Origin: Verrucomicrobiia bacterium
GTDB lineage: Bacteria; Verrucomicrobiota; Verrucomicrobiia; JADLBR01
Length of the DNA: 59,637 nt
NCBI GenBank assembly: GCA_020847615.1
Contig: JADLBR010000011.1
Span: forward strand, 1-59,637
Direction of reading: 5' to 3'
The notes under the pieces were generated by a model. The model saw nothing but the letters and a program-made list of their open reading frames with translations, was not told the origin of the DNA and made no database searches. Shown piece after piece: positions 1 to 8,236 of the stretch; position 1 is the stretch's first letter; the number at the start of each line of letters is the position of its first letter. A program made the translations under genes and the position numbers.

Positions 1-467
1 ACGAAGTACAATTGCTTGCCCCGCCGCAGGGTCCCCACCAGTTCCGCGTTGGCCCGCTCCAAGATCCTCACGACCGAACCGCGCCGCTCGCCCTCTCGCC
101 CGCGTCGCGCCGGACGCCCGCGCCCCTCCGGCTCTATCCGCACCAGCACGTGATCCCCGTGCATCCCCGTCCCCGTCGATTCCGCCGGGATAAATACCTC
201 GGGCTCACCCACCCCATCCGGCTCCAGATGCCCGGAGCCCGTCCGATGCATCTTCAGGCGACCCGGCACCATGTCGGCCTGCTTCGGTAAGGCGTACCGA
301 TCGCCCTTCAGTCGCACGACTCGCCCGGACACCTCCAACCTCCCCAGCGCTTCCCTCAAAAGCCCCGCATCGCTCGCCCGGAGACCCAGTTTCGCGCGCA
401 CCTCATGAAGGCCCAGAGGCGCCCCGCGCCCAGCCTTCAAAACCCCCACAATCTGATCGTCATGCAT
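1..467 (-). CDS. rnr: Ribonuclease R, N-terminal part (cut by window start)
   Basis: This is the first 155 codons of a leftward gene whose remainder lies beyond base 1. RNase R is a processive 3'-5' exoribonuclease that degrades structured RNA. The translation begins MHDDQIVGVLKAG and shows a winged-helix-like N-terminal region (about residues 1-60, ending in GDRYALP). It continues into an OB/cold-shock-like segment with the typical pattern of a G(F/H)L-type strand, EVFIP and GDHVLVRI (about residues 70-110). The catalytic RNB domain is not in the window, so assignment rests on the N-terminal layout. The ATG at 467-465 is the first good start; no strong ribosome binding site is visible. The next gene (TPR protein) is divergent across about 350 bp. 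VacB/RNase II family membership is fairly sure; R rather than II is inferred from the long N-terminus. Confidence 0.82.
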   Translation of the reverse strand, partial: MHDDQIVGVLKAGRGAPLGLHEVRAKLGLRASDAGLLREALGRLEVSGRVVRLKGDRYALPKQADMVPGRLKMHRTGSGHLEPDGVGEPEVFIPAESTGTGMHGDHVLVRIEPEGRGRPARRGREGERRGSVVRILERANAELVGTLRRGKQLYF

Positions 468-819
468 CGCCCAACACTCGCGCCTCGCGCTCCCAAGAAC
501 AACCCCAAACACTCCCCAGCCCGCAGGGGACGGCGCCGACTCGAATCGACATGAAACCTCAAGATCCGAGACACGTCGGCGCAGGGTGCCAGCATCTATC
601 GATCAGATCCCATCCAGCGGCCGCCGGACCAGAGGGGGTGAAAGTGTAGCCGAAGCCGTGATGCTTTGGCCCCCAAACGCTTACGCGTTCGGCTACGGGA
701 GGCGATGGGCTACTTTCAGCGGCAGCGCACCCCGCGGGTCCCCATCACCCGATGCAGCCGTTATCATTGCAAACTTTACCGATTTACTCAGCCGACGTTC
801 CGGCTATACTCATAACGCA
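468..819. other. Divergent intergenic region with hairpin repeats
   Basis: This 350-bp gap separates rnr from the TPR gene. Its only clear structure is the inverted hairpin repeat pair at 640-718. A TATACT at 804-809 resembles a -10 box for the rightward gene, but no -35 box sits at a good distance. An open frame runs through from 586, but its first ~75 codons simply translate the repeat and are probably not protein. Confidence 0.5.
640..718. repeat. GTAG-headed hairpin pair (REP/BIME-like), locus 1
   Basis: Two related hairpins face each other. The left one (646-670) starts GTAG and folds GCCGAAGC / GCTTTGGC. The right one (673-696, read on the minus strand) starts GTAG and folds around CCGAACGC / GCGTTTGG. 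Outer arms GAAAGT-TAGCC (from 640) and GGCTACTTTC (to 718) extend the symmetry. The same GTAGCCGAACGC-hairpin occurs at 6420 and 50096. A hairpin preceded by GTAG, arranged as an inverted pair, is the published layout of REP elements and BIMEs moved by RAYT transposases. That link is inferred from form only. Confidence 0.7.
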
Positions 820-1767
820 TTGGATCGTTTTGCGTGGACAGTCTTGCTGGGGCACATCGGGCAGTTCGCGGCCCTCGCCGCCGTCTTGGCCGGCATCGCC
901 TACGGTGCCCACATGCTCCAGCACCTGCGACATTCGCCCGAGGGCGATCCCGGCACCGTGACGGTTTCCGCCGAGGGCTTCGCCAAGTTCTCGCCTCTCG
1001 ATGCGGCGCGCCAGAGCGCTGATCGCGGCGATCTGGACGAGGCGATCACGAGCCTCTCTTTCCTGCTCAAGGCCGACCCCTTCCGCGCCGACGCGCTGGC
1101 GCTTCGCGCCGAACTCCGCCTCCGGCAGGGGAATTCCGCAGCGGCCCTCACCGATCTGAAGACGGCTCTCGACATCGAACCCAACGCGCCCACCAACGGA
1201 TGGCTTCACGCCGTCGCCCTCCTCGCCCAGGGCATGACGAACGAGGCCAACCGCAGCCTCGACCGGATACTGGTCCGCCATCCCTCCTTCACGCCGGCGC
1301 TGCTGGAGCGCGCCAAACTGTTCGAGGCTCAGGGCAAGGCACCCGAGGCCCTGTCAGCCTACTCCACAGCCCTGGCGTCCGACCGCGACAATCCGATCGC
1401 CCTCCTCGGCCAAACAGCCATGCTCCTCCAGCTCGGTCGCGCCGCCGAGGCCCTCGTCGAATTGGACCGCGGCGCAGCCCGCAAGCCGAACGACGCGCAG
1501 ATGCGCTTCCTCAGGGCCGGTGCCCTCGCGGTGGTGGGCCGCCTGCCGGAGGGCCTCGCGGAAGCCGACGAGTGCCTCCGCCTCGCGCCCGCTGCACCCA
1601 AGGCATGGCTCCTCAAGGGGCAGATCCTGGCCGCACTGGGCAAGAGCACCGATGCGATCACATCGTTCGACGAGGCGTTGCGCCTCGAGCCCAGCCTCGC
1701 CGCCGCCAGGCAGGCACGCGACCGGATCGCCTCCGCGCCGGAGCCCTCCGCCTCCACCAAACCGTAA
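820..1767 (+). CDS. Membrane-anchored TPR-repeat protein
   Basis: The protein has one N-terminal membrane segment (about residues 8-32, rich in Leu/Ala/Val) followed by roughly seven tetratricopeptide repeats to the end. Typical TPR signatures recur, such as A-x-x-x-G-x-x-x-E-A and A-L-x-x-x-P-x-x. TPR arrays hold protein partners together, so this is probably a periplasm-facing scaffold, but the partner is unknown. The frame is open from 586, yet its first 78 codons read through the hairpin repeat at 640-718. I therefore place the start near the TTG at 820, just before the membrane segment; ATG 661 is an alternative. It lies 51 bp upstream of glgA on the same strand and may be co-transcribed with it. 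The function in glycogen metabolism, if any, is not shown. Confidence 0.72.
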   Translation: MDRFAWTVLLGHIGQFAALAAVLAGIAYGAHMLQHLRHSPEGDPGTVTVSAEGFAKFSPLDAARQSADRGDLDEAITSLSFLLKADPFRADALALRAELRLRQGNSAAALTDLKTALDIEPNAPTNGWLHAVALLAQGMTNEANRSLDRILVRHPSFTPALLERAKLFEAQGKAPEALSAYSTALASDRDNPIALLGQTAMLLQLGRAAEALVELDRGAARKPNDAQMRFLRAGALAVVGRLPEGLAEADECLRLAPAAPKAWLLKGQILAALGKSTDAITSFDEALRLEPSLAAARQARDRIASAPEPSASTKP

Positions 1768-1818
1768 CTTGACTTCGGTCGCCCGCGCCCCTGCCATAGC
1801 TCGGAATCGAGCACCCGT

Positions 1819-3246
1819 ATGAATGTCCTCTTTGCCTCCAGCGAACTCTACCCCCTCGCCAAGACCGGCGGCCTCGCCGATGTCCTCGGTGCGCTTCCCG
1901 CAGCCCTGCAGGCCCGCGGCCACTCGGTCTCCTGCGCACTCCCTTTCTACCGCGAGGTCATGGAGTCCGAGCCAGAACTCCTCGACCCCGACCTCGCGCT
2001 CGAGATCCCCATGGGCGACCGCGTCCTCGCCGGGCGTGTCTACCAGACCGAGACCCCCAACGGGGTCACCGTCTTCCTCATCCGCCGCGACGAGTTCTTC
2101 GACCGCTCCGGCCTCTACGGCAACGAACTCGGCGATTATCAGGATATCGCCGAGCGCTTCATCTTCTTCAGCAAGGCCGTCATCGCGCTCGCCGCCAACA
2201 TTTCCCCGGCGATCGACATCCTCCACGCCCACGATTGGCAAACCGGCCTCGTCCCCATCTTCGCCAAGGCCGCGGCCGCCCAATTCAAGACGGTTTTCAC
2301 TATCCATAACCTCGGCTACCAGGGCAGCTTCTGGGGCGTGGACTTCAAGCTCTGCAACTTGCCCGATCGCTACTTCGCCCCGGATGGGGGCCTCGAGCAT
2401 TACGGCCACCTCAATTGCCTAAAGGCCGGCATCGTCCACGCCGACCAGGTCACCACCGTGTCGCCCACCTACGCCCGCGAGATCCAGACGCCCGCCCACG
2501 GGCGCGGGCTCGACGTCACCCTCCGCGAACATGCCGGGAAACTCACCGGCATCCTCAACGGCATCGACCAGTCGCTCTGGTGCCCGGCGTCCGATCCCCT
2601 CATCAAAGAGAACTACACCGCCGAGACCCTCGCCGAAGGCAAGGCAGCCTGCCGGCGCCACCTCCTCAAGCGCGCCGATTGGCCCAAGGACACCACCGAC
2701 CTCATCGTCGGCGTCGTCTCCCGCCTCGATTCCCAGAAAGGCATCGACCTGATCCGCGACGCATGGCCCGAAATCCTCAGGATGCCCGTGCGCCTCGTCA
2801 TTCTCGCGTCCGGCGATCCCGACCTGGAGGCCTGGCTCACCTCCGCCATGGAACGCCACCCCGATCGGCTTTTCGCCGAGATCGGTTTCTCCGAGAAACT
2901 CGCCCACCGCATCCAGGCCGGCTGCGATGCCGTCCTCATGCCTTCCCGCTACGAGCCCTGCGGCCTGAGCCAGCTCTACGCCCAGCGCTACGGCACCCTC
3001 CCGATCGTCCACGGCACCGGCGGCCTCGCGGACACCGTCGCCGACTGGAACGACGAGGCGCGCGAGGGGACCGGCTTCGTCTTTCGCCCATGCAACGCCC
3101 CCGCCCTGCTCGGCGCGCTCCGGCGCGCGGTCGAGCTCGCCCAGGATCGCCCCGCCTGGGAGATCGCCGCCCGCGAGGGCATGGCGCGGGATTTCTCGTG
3201 GGAAGCGTCCGCGATGGCCACCGAGGAGGTCTACGCCCGTGCCTGA
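1819..3246 (+). CDS. glgA: Glycogen (starch) synthase
   Basis: GlgA (GT5 family, 475 residues, the usual length) transfers glucose from ADP-glucose to the non-reducing end of an alpha-1,4-glucan in the cytoplasm. The N-terminus carries the sugar-nucleotide binding motif K-T-G-G-L at residues 15-19. The C-terminal Rossmann domain has the signature PSRYEPCGLSQLYAQRYG followed by GTGGLADTV. The ATG at 1819 gives the canonical start MNVLFASSE. The last codons overlap the GTG of galT (3239), and a strong GAGGAGGT (3223-3230) inside glgA serves that downstream gene, so the two are translationally linked. A GH57 alpha-glucan enzyme follows. The cluster points to alpha-glucan storage turnover. No glgC or glgB is in the window. 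Confidence 0.96.
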   Translation: MNVLFASSELYPLAKTGGLADVLGALPAALQARGHSVSCALPFYREVMESEPELLDPDLALEIPMGDRVLAGRVYQTETPNGVTVFLIRRDEFFDRSGLYGNELGDYQDIAERFIFFSKAVIALAANISPAIDILHAHDWQTGLVPIFAKAAAAQFKTVFTIHNLGYQGSFWGVDFKLCNLPDRYFAPDGGLEHYGHLNCLKAGIVHADQVTTVSPTYAREIQTPAHGRGLDVTLREHAGKLTGILNGIDQSLWCPASDPLIKENYTAETLAEGKAACRRHLLKRADWPKDTTDLIVGVVSRLDSQKGIDLIRDAWPEILRMPVRLVILASGDPDLEAWLTSAMERHPDRLFAEIGFSEKLAHRIQAGCDAVLMPSRYEPCGLSQLYAQRYGTLPIVHGTGGLADTVADWNDEAREGTGFVFRPCNAPALLGALRRAVELAQDRPAWEIAAREGMARDFSWEASAMATEEVYARA

Positions 3247-4258
3247 ACTTCGAAAAGACCCCCTGTCCGGTCGCTGGGTCGTCTTCTCGACCGAGCGCCG
3301 ACGCCGCCCCACTGACTTCAAGGTCGGCCTGACCCCGCACGCCAGCGAAAGCCCCTTCACGCACGGCCATGAGCACCTCACGCCCCCCGAGGTGTTCGCC
3401 ATTCGACCGAACGGCGGCCCCCACAACTCGCCAGACTGGCAGGTGCGCGTCGTCCCGAACCGCTACCCCGCCCTCCGCGTCGAGGGCGAACTCATCCGCC
3501 GCGCCGACGGCATCTACGACGCCATGTCGGGCATCGGCGCACACGAGGTCGTCGCCGAAACCCACCTCCCGGACGTCCCCTTCCATCGGCTCCCTCACGA
3601 GCAGATCGTTCGCGTCTTCGAGGCCCTCCGCTCCCGATGGGAAGATCTTCGCCGCGACGGGCGCCTCAAGCATCTCGTCGCCTTCAAGAATCACGGCGCC
3701 CTCGCGGGCGCCACCCTCCGCCACCCCCACTCCCAGATCGTCGCCACACCCTTCGTCCCGCCCTCCGCCGCCACCAAACTCGACGCCGCCCGCGAGCATT
3801 TCGCCCGCACCGACCGGTCCCTCTTCCAGGATATCCTCGACACCGAGCGACGCGGCGCCGAACGCCTCGTGGCACAGAACCACGACTTCACCGCGTTCTG
3901 CCCCTACGCGAGCCGCGCGCCTTTCGAGATCGCCGTCTACCCCTCTTTCCAATCACACGACTTCGGGCGCTGCCAGACCCACGATTTCTGGCAGCTCGCC
4001 GAGGTCCTCCGCGACGCCCTGGCCAGGCTCCACGCCTCCCTCGATGACCCCCCCTTCAACATGCTGCTCATCTCCGCGCCCCTCCAGGAAGACGCCCTCC
4101 GCTGGCCCACGCTCCGGCATGACTTCCGCTGGCACATCGAGATCCTGCCGCGCCTCTCCGTCTTCGCGGGTTTCGAGATGGCCACGGGTTGCTTCATCAA
4201 CACCGTCACCCCGGAAGAGGCCGCCCGCCATCTCCGCCAGGTCCAGCTCCCGCGCTGA
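3239..4258 (+). CDS. galT: Galactose-1-phosphate uridylyltransferase-like protein without CxxC zinc cysteines
   Basis: This HIT-superfamily nucleotidylyltransferase moves a nucleotide between UDP-glucose and a hexose-1-phosphate (Leloir pathway), using a histidine that becomes nucleotidylated. The catalytic motif H-P-H-S-Q is present at residues 162-166, preceded by the conserved AGATL. The family normally has CPFCxGxExxTPPE near residue 40. Here the same stretch reads ESPFTHGHEHLTPPE, so both zinc cysteines are replaced by Ser and Thr. The gene starts at a GTG inside the glgA stop region, eight bases after GAGGAGGT, and ends four bases before the GH57 start. Placement between two alpha-glucan genes suggests it feeds hexose-phosphates into glycogen. 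An ADP-glucose or other sugar-1-phosphate specificity is possible, because close family members differ in nucleotide. Family sure, substrate not. Confidence 0.9.
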   Translation: MPELRKDPLSGRWVVFSTERRRRPTDFKVGLTPHASESPFTHGHEHLTPPEVFAIRPNGGPHNSPDWQVRVVPNRYPALRVEGELIRRADGIYDAMSGIGAHEVVAETHLPDVPFHRLPHEQIVRVFEALRSRWEDLRRDGRLKHLVAFKNHGALAGATLRHPHSQIVATPFVPPSAATKLDAAREHFARTDRSLFQDILDTERRGAERLVAQNHDFTAFCPYASRAPFEIAVYPSFQSHDFGRCQTHDFWQLAEVLRDALARLHASLDDPPFNMLLISAPLQEDALRWPTLRHDFRWHIEILPRLSVFAGFEMATGCFINTVTPEEAARHLRQVQLPR

Positions 4259-4262
4259 TCCC

Positions 4263-6404
4263 ATGCTCAACGTCGTCATCCTCTGGCACATGCACCAGCC
4301 CTCCTACGTGGATCCCTCCACGGGGGTCGCGCTGATGCCGTGGGTCCGGCTCCACGCGGCCAAGGGGTACCTCGACATGATCCATGCCCTCCGCGACGTC
4401 GAGGGCGCGCGCGCCGCATTCAACTTCACGCCGGTCCTCGTCCGCCAGATCCAGCAGCTCGCCCGCCGAGAGATCCGCGACGCATGGCACGACTGGAGCC
4501 GCAAGCCCGCCGCCGATCTCACCGACCCCGAGCGGACCGGCATCCTCCTCCACTTCTTCAACGCGAACTGGGACAACCTCATCCGCCCGCACCCGCGTTA
4601 CTGGCAGCTCCTCCAGCTCCGCGGCCAGCGCGTCTCCCGCGCCGAGATCGAGCGAGAGCGCCACCGCTTCTCAACCCAGGACATCCTCGACCTCCAAGTC
4701 TGGTTCAACCTCGCGTGGTGCGGGTTCACCGCGGAATCCATGTTCCCGGAGATCCGAGAACTCAAGCTCAAGGGCCGCGGGTTCACCGAGGATGAGAAAT
4801 GCGCCGTCCTGGACGCGCACGACAAAATTCTCGCCCGGGTGCTGGAGGACTACCGCGGGGCCGAGGCCGCCGGCCTCATCGAGACCACCACCACCCCCTA
4901 CTACCACCCGATCCTGCCCCTCGTCATCGATTCCGACCTCGCCCGGCGCTGCATGCCCGCCCGCGCGATGCCCCCGCGATTCCGCGCGCCCGAGGATGCG
5001 CGCGAGCACGTCGCCCGCGCCGTCCGCCAGCACGAGGAGACCTTCGGCCGCCGCCCCTCCGCCATGTGGCCCGCCGAGGGCTCCGTCGCGCCCGAGATCA
5101 TCCCCATGCTCCAAGAGCACGGCATCCGCCTCTTCTTCACCGACGAGGGCAACCTCTTCCGCTCCCTCGCGGCCGACGGACGCCCCCCGCACCACCGCGA
5201 CGAGCTCTTCCATGCGTGGGCCTGCGCCCACGACGGCGCCGAGGCCGCCGCGCTATTCCGGGAGCGATCCCTCTCGGATTTCATCGGCTTCAATGCGGCC
5301 CGCAACCCCCCGGAGGCCGCCGCGCGACACCTGGTCCTTCACCTCGAGCGCATCGCGGACGCCACGCGCCGCGATGACGCCGTCGCCGCGCTCATCCTCG
5401 ATGGCGAGAATGCCTGGGAGAACTTCGCCGACGGGGGCCGGCGCTTCCTCCGACTCTTTTACGAGGGCCTCGTCAAGAGCCCCTCCCTGCGCCCCGCCTT
5501 GCCCACCGCCTTCATCGACGCCCACCCCCCCTCTCGCCGCATCACGCACCTCCACACCGGTTCCTGGATCCAGAGCGACTTCGATATCTGGATCGGCGAC
5601 GAAGAGGAGAACCGCGCGTGGGAGCTCCTCGGCAATGCCCGGGCCTTCTTCGAATCCCGCGCGACCAACGCCCCGGAAGGGGCCGTCGCCCGCGCCCGCG
5701 AATCCCTCCTCGCCGCCGAAGGCAGCGACTGGTTCTGGTGGTTCGGTCCCGATTTTCACACCGAGCTCGACTTCCTGTTCGATGAGCTGTTCCGCAAGCA
5801 CCTCGCCGCCATCTACGGCGCGCTCGGAGCCGACGCCCCGCCCGAGCTCGCACAGCCCATCCGCAAGGGACGCGAGCGCCTCGTCTTCACCCGACCCAGC
5901 GCCCTCATCACGCCCAACGTCAACGGCCGCGTCCTCAGCTTCTTCGAGTATTTCGGCGCCGGCCATTACGACACCGCCCTCCAGTCGGGCGCCATGTACC
6001 AGGCAAACCGTCTCACCCAGGGCATCTGGTTCGGCAACGACGCCGCCCAGTTCTATCTCCGGATCGACATCTCGGAGATCACGGAGGCCGCCCTCGACAT
6101 CGAATTCGTGGGCGCAACCCCGGTCACCATCCGCATCCCCATCGCCCCCGGCCTCGTCGCCGACTCGGTCATCCGCGTGACCCCGGATGGCGCCCCGGAA
6201 CCCATCCCCGCGCGCATCGTCGTAGCCGATGTCCTCGAACTCGCCATCCCGCTCACCAGCCTCGCCCTCCGCCCGGGCGACACCGCCCACTTTTCCGCAA
6301 AGCTGATCCGCTCTGATGTCGTCCTCGAGCGACATCCCGCCGAAGGAAACCTCGCCTGCCCCATCCTCCCCGAGGAGGCCGTCTGGCAGGACTGGTTTGT
6401 CTAG
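4263..6404 (+). CDS. Glycoside hydrolase family 57 protein (amylopullulanase/glucanotransferase type)
   Basis: GH57 enzymes act on alpha-1,4 or alpha-1,6 glucans with a retaining (beta/alpha)7 barrel. The frame stays open far upstream, but the natural start is the ATG at 4263, directly after galT, giving MLNVVILWHMHQPSY and 713 residues. Motif 1 is HMHQP at residues 9-13. The nucleophile motif is MWPAEGSV with Glu at about 272. The acid/base motif is LDGENAWE with Asp at about 380. A C-terminal beta-rich part (about 560-713) resembles the extra domain of larger GH57 members. It has no signal peptide, so it probably works on internal glycogen with GlgA. Branching enzyme, amylase and glucanotransferase activities all occur in GH57; sequence alone does not decide. 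A hairpin repeat follows the stop. Confidence 0.92.
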   Translation: MLNVVILWHMHQPSYVDPSTGVALMPWVRLHAAKGYLDMIHALRDVEGARAAFNFTPVLVRQIQQLARREIRDAWHDWSRKPAADLTDPERTGILLHFFNANWDNLIRPHPRYWQLLQLRGQRVSRAEIERERHRFSTQDILDLQVWFNLAWCGFTAESMFPEIRELKLKGRGFTEDEKCAVLDAHDKILARVLEDYRGAEAAGLIETTTTPYYHPILPLVIDSDLARRCMPARAMPPRFRAPEDAREHVARAVRQHEETFGRRPSAMWPAEGSVAPEIIPMLQEHGIRLFFTDEGNLFRSLAADGRPPHHRDELFHAWACAHDGAEAAALFRERSLSDFIGFNAARNPPEAAARHLVLHLERIADATRRDDAVAALILDGENAWENFADGGRRFLRLFYEGLVKSPSLRPALPTAFIDAHPPSRRITHLHTGSWIQSDFDIWIGDEEENRAWELLGNARAFFESRATNAPEGAVARARESLLAAEGSDWFWWFGPDFHTELDFLFDELFRKHLAAIYGALGADAPPELAQPIRKGRERLVFTRPSALITPNVNGRVLSFFEYFGAGHYDTALQSGAMYQANRLTQGIWFGNDAAQFYLRIDISEITEAALDIEFVGATPVTIRIPIAPGLVADSVIRVTPDGAPEPIPARIVVADVLELAIPLTSLALRPGDTAHFSAKLIRSDVVLERHPAEGNLACPILPEEAVWQDWFV

Positions 6405-6419
6405 GCCGCGGCGTTTCCC

Positions 6420-6455
6420 GTAGCCGAACGCGCGAGCGTTTGGCGGACGATCGCC
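6420..6455 (+). repeat. GTAG-headed hairpin repeat, locus 2
   Basis: GTAG is followed by a perfect 9-pair hairpin (6423-6444; GCCGAACGC, loop GCGA, GCGTTTGGC with one G-T pair) and a tail ending GATCGCC. It lies 16 bp after the GH57 stop, between convergent genes. It is nearly identical to the copy at 50096-50131, including the GATCGCC tail. It may also stop or slow transcription, but no T-run follows. Confidence 0.72.
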
Positions 6456-6516
6456 CGGGGCCAGCGTCTGCGATATCTATGAGCGGCCACGTCGGCAGCC
6501 GTCAGGATTCCCGCGC

Positions 6517-7509
6517 CTACGCCATCCACGAGCGCGGCCGCTTGGCGCACTTCGCCACCGCCGCCCGCGCGATCCCCGCATCCTCGCCAATCTGAAAATC
6601 AAACATCCCCACGCAGGCGAAATCGGCCCCGTTGGCGAACGCGTATTCGAAGCCCTTGCCCGGGCGGATCGCCCCGGCCGCCAACACCTTGTACGCGATC
6701 CACGGCTTCTCGATCTTCCCCATCTCCGCGATGGTCTTGTCCGGTTCCATGTCCCAGTAATTGTCCGTCGCGTAGTTGTCGATGACCTCCTTGTGCTGGT
6801 CGGGACGACGGGTCGACCAGTAGTCGGTCCGGTGCAGCGTCTTCATGTAAAAATCCACCGGGATCCCCGCGTCCTCGCACGCCAGGGGCGTCTCGATCGA
6901 ATGCCCCGCCACGCCCGCGGGCACCCCGCGCTCCTTGATCAATTTCACCAGTCTGTCGATGAGGTCCACCTTGCCGTCAAACACCCACCGGTCACCCAGA
7001 TTCCCCAAGAGGAAAATGGCGCTCGCCCCAGCGTCCATCGCGCGGCTCACCACGCCCTTGAGATCCTCCGGGTCCGGCGCCACCTGCGCCAGCCACTGGA
7101 TCTTGCCCCCGTGCTTCTCGCGGTACTCGCGGAACAGCCGCACCGCCCGCTCGTCCCGCGGATTGCAGATCATCGTGTTGATCCCGTGCTCCTCGCACGT
7201 CCGCCACGTCGCCCACACCTTCTCGTCCGTGAAATAGTTCTTCAGCAGCGGCGACACGTACACCAGATCCCGGCTGTGCGCGTGCCCGCTGATCAGGTTC
7301 CCCCCGCAGATCAGCCGACTCACCGTCACATTCCCGATCTTCCCCATCGGCATCGCCCCCTTCGGCCCCTCCGCCGCCTCCACCGCACCCGCCGCCAGCG
7401 CCTTCTCCTCCAGGCTCGAGCCCACCGCCGCGCCCGCGGCCGCCATCGTCCCCACGAAAAAACAGCGCCGCGAAACCGGGCGCCCGCCGCCAAATCGCTC
7501 TTCGCTCAT
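6517..7509 (-). CDS. Tat-exported aldo/keto-reductase-like (TIM-barrel) protein
   Basis: The 330-residue product begins with a twin-arginine signal (SRRCFFVG at about 13-20, then a run of Ala/Gly). It is therefore likely exported folded, perhaps with a cofactor. The mature part has the strand/helix periodicity of an aldolase-type barrel: GNVTVSRLICGGN, GINTMICNPRDE, ASAIFLLGNLG and PWIAYKVLAAGAI. This resembles the aldo/keto reductase superfamily and a group of secreted planctomycete/verrucomicrobial homologues of unknown role. The usual AKR tetrad is not clear, so catalytic activity is uncertain. It stands alone between a hairpin repeat and a short AT-richer gap before the nucleotidyltransferase gene. 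Confidence 0.68.
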   Translation of the reverse strand: MSEERFGGGRPVSRRCFFVGTMAAAGAAVGSSLEEKALAAGAVEAAEGPKGAMPMGKIGNVTVSRLICGGNLISGHAHSRDLVYVSPLLKNYFTDEKVWATWRTCEEHGINTMICNPRDERAVRLFREYREKHGGKIQWLAQVAPDPEDLKGVVSRAMDAGASAIFLLGNLGDRWVFDGKVDLIDRLVKLIKERGVPAGVAGHSIETPLACEDAGIPVDFYMKTLHRTDYWSTRRPDQHKEVIDNYATDNYWDMEPDKTIAEMGKIEKPWIAYKVLAAGAIRPGKGFEYAFANGADFACVGMFDFQIGEDAGIARAAVAKCAKRPRSWMA

Positions 7510-7663
7510 GCTTATAGGCTAGGGCACCAGCCCTAATGACGCAAGGCCCGACCGACCCACCCCGCGCGCTTCCACCAGAACGCGACGGCCGCGTGGCGGG
7601 GAACGCGAGCGACCCGCTCGACCCCCCACTTATGGTGCCTTTTGAACCCTCCTATCCCCGCCC

Positions 7664-8236
7664 CTACCCGTCCCCTGTCCCACTGGTCATCTTCCGGTAG
7701 ACCTCCGCCAAGCCGCGCCGCGACAACTCGGCCTCGACAACCGCGCTGTCAATGGCGTGGCCAGAAACTTCGATCATTCGGCGGATATCCCGCACATGCT
7801 TCTCACTCCGCCCCTCGCTGTAGTAGACGACTTTCCACACCAGAATGTACTCTGGGGGTGCATACCATATTGGTCCGTGCGGATAATCTCCCCGGCGCCG
7901 GTTCGCCCACGCCCATCGGAAGAACGGGTCCGCTCCCGAAGGGTAGAAATCCGCCTTGAGTCCCGTTGGGATGTGGATGACGTTGAAGTGCCCTCGGCAC
8001 TCTCGCCGGTTTTCTCCGACGATCACATCGGCCGGCGGACAATAGAATTCATCGAAGCGGAAGATCTCCGTCAGACGGCACAGTTCCTCGTCCCCGACCG
8101 CCAGCGCAAAATCGATATCAAGCGTCAGCCGCGGCTCGGAATAATAGACGCATCCGACCGAGCCCGACACGAGGTATTCGATGCCCTCGTCGTGGGTTGG
8201 CCTCGCAAAGATCCGAAGCAGGTCAGGTTCTTGCAC
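7664..8236 (-). CDS. Nucleotidyltransferase-fold protein of a two-gene module
   Basis: The 190-residue protein has the minimal nucleotidyltransferase core: YLVSGSVGCVYY (the G-S motif) followed by RLTLDIDFAL (the D-x-D metal motif) at about residues 20-45. A helical remainder follows with the pair DPFFRWAW and LVWKVVYYSEGRSEKHVRDI, which is typical of AbiEii/DUF6036-like members. I chose the GTG at 8236 because GGGAG lies eight bases upstream and the codon overlaps the end of the small gene before it. The frame is open to an ATG at 8278, but that would double the overlap. The two genes form a conserved pair of unknown function. Related pairs have been discussed as toxin-antitoxin or RNA-modifying systems, but nothing here proves that. 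Confidence 0.72.
   Translation of the reverse strand: MQEPDLLRIFARPTHDEGIEYLVSGSVGCVYYSEPRLTLDIDFALAVGDEELCRLTEIFRFDEFYCPPADVIVGENRRECRGHFNVIHIPTGLKADFYPSGADPFFRWAWANRRRGDYPHGPIWYAPPEYILVWKVVYYSEGRSEKHVRDIRRMIEVSGHAIDSAVVEAELSRRGLAEVYRKMTSGTGDG

Noticed and set aside
804-809. TATACT as the promoter of the TPR gene
   Set aside because: No -35 box at 16-18 bp, and the distance to the likely start is too short for a normal leader.
586-819. The first 78 codons of the open frame leading into the TPR gene
   Set aside because: They translate the hairpin repeat at 640-718 and have no ribosome binding site; the membrane helix begins only after 820.
1354-2409. A 351-codon minus-strand frame opposite the TPR gene and glgA
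   Set aside because: Same cause: the real genes are on the plus strand and the antisense protein shows no recognisable fold.
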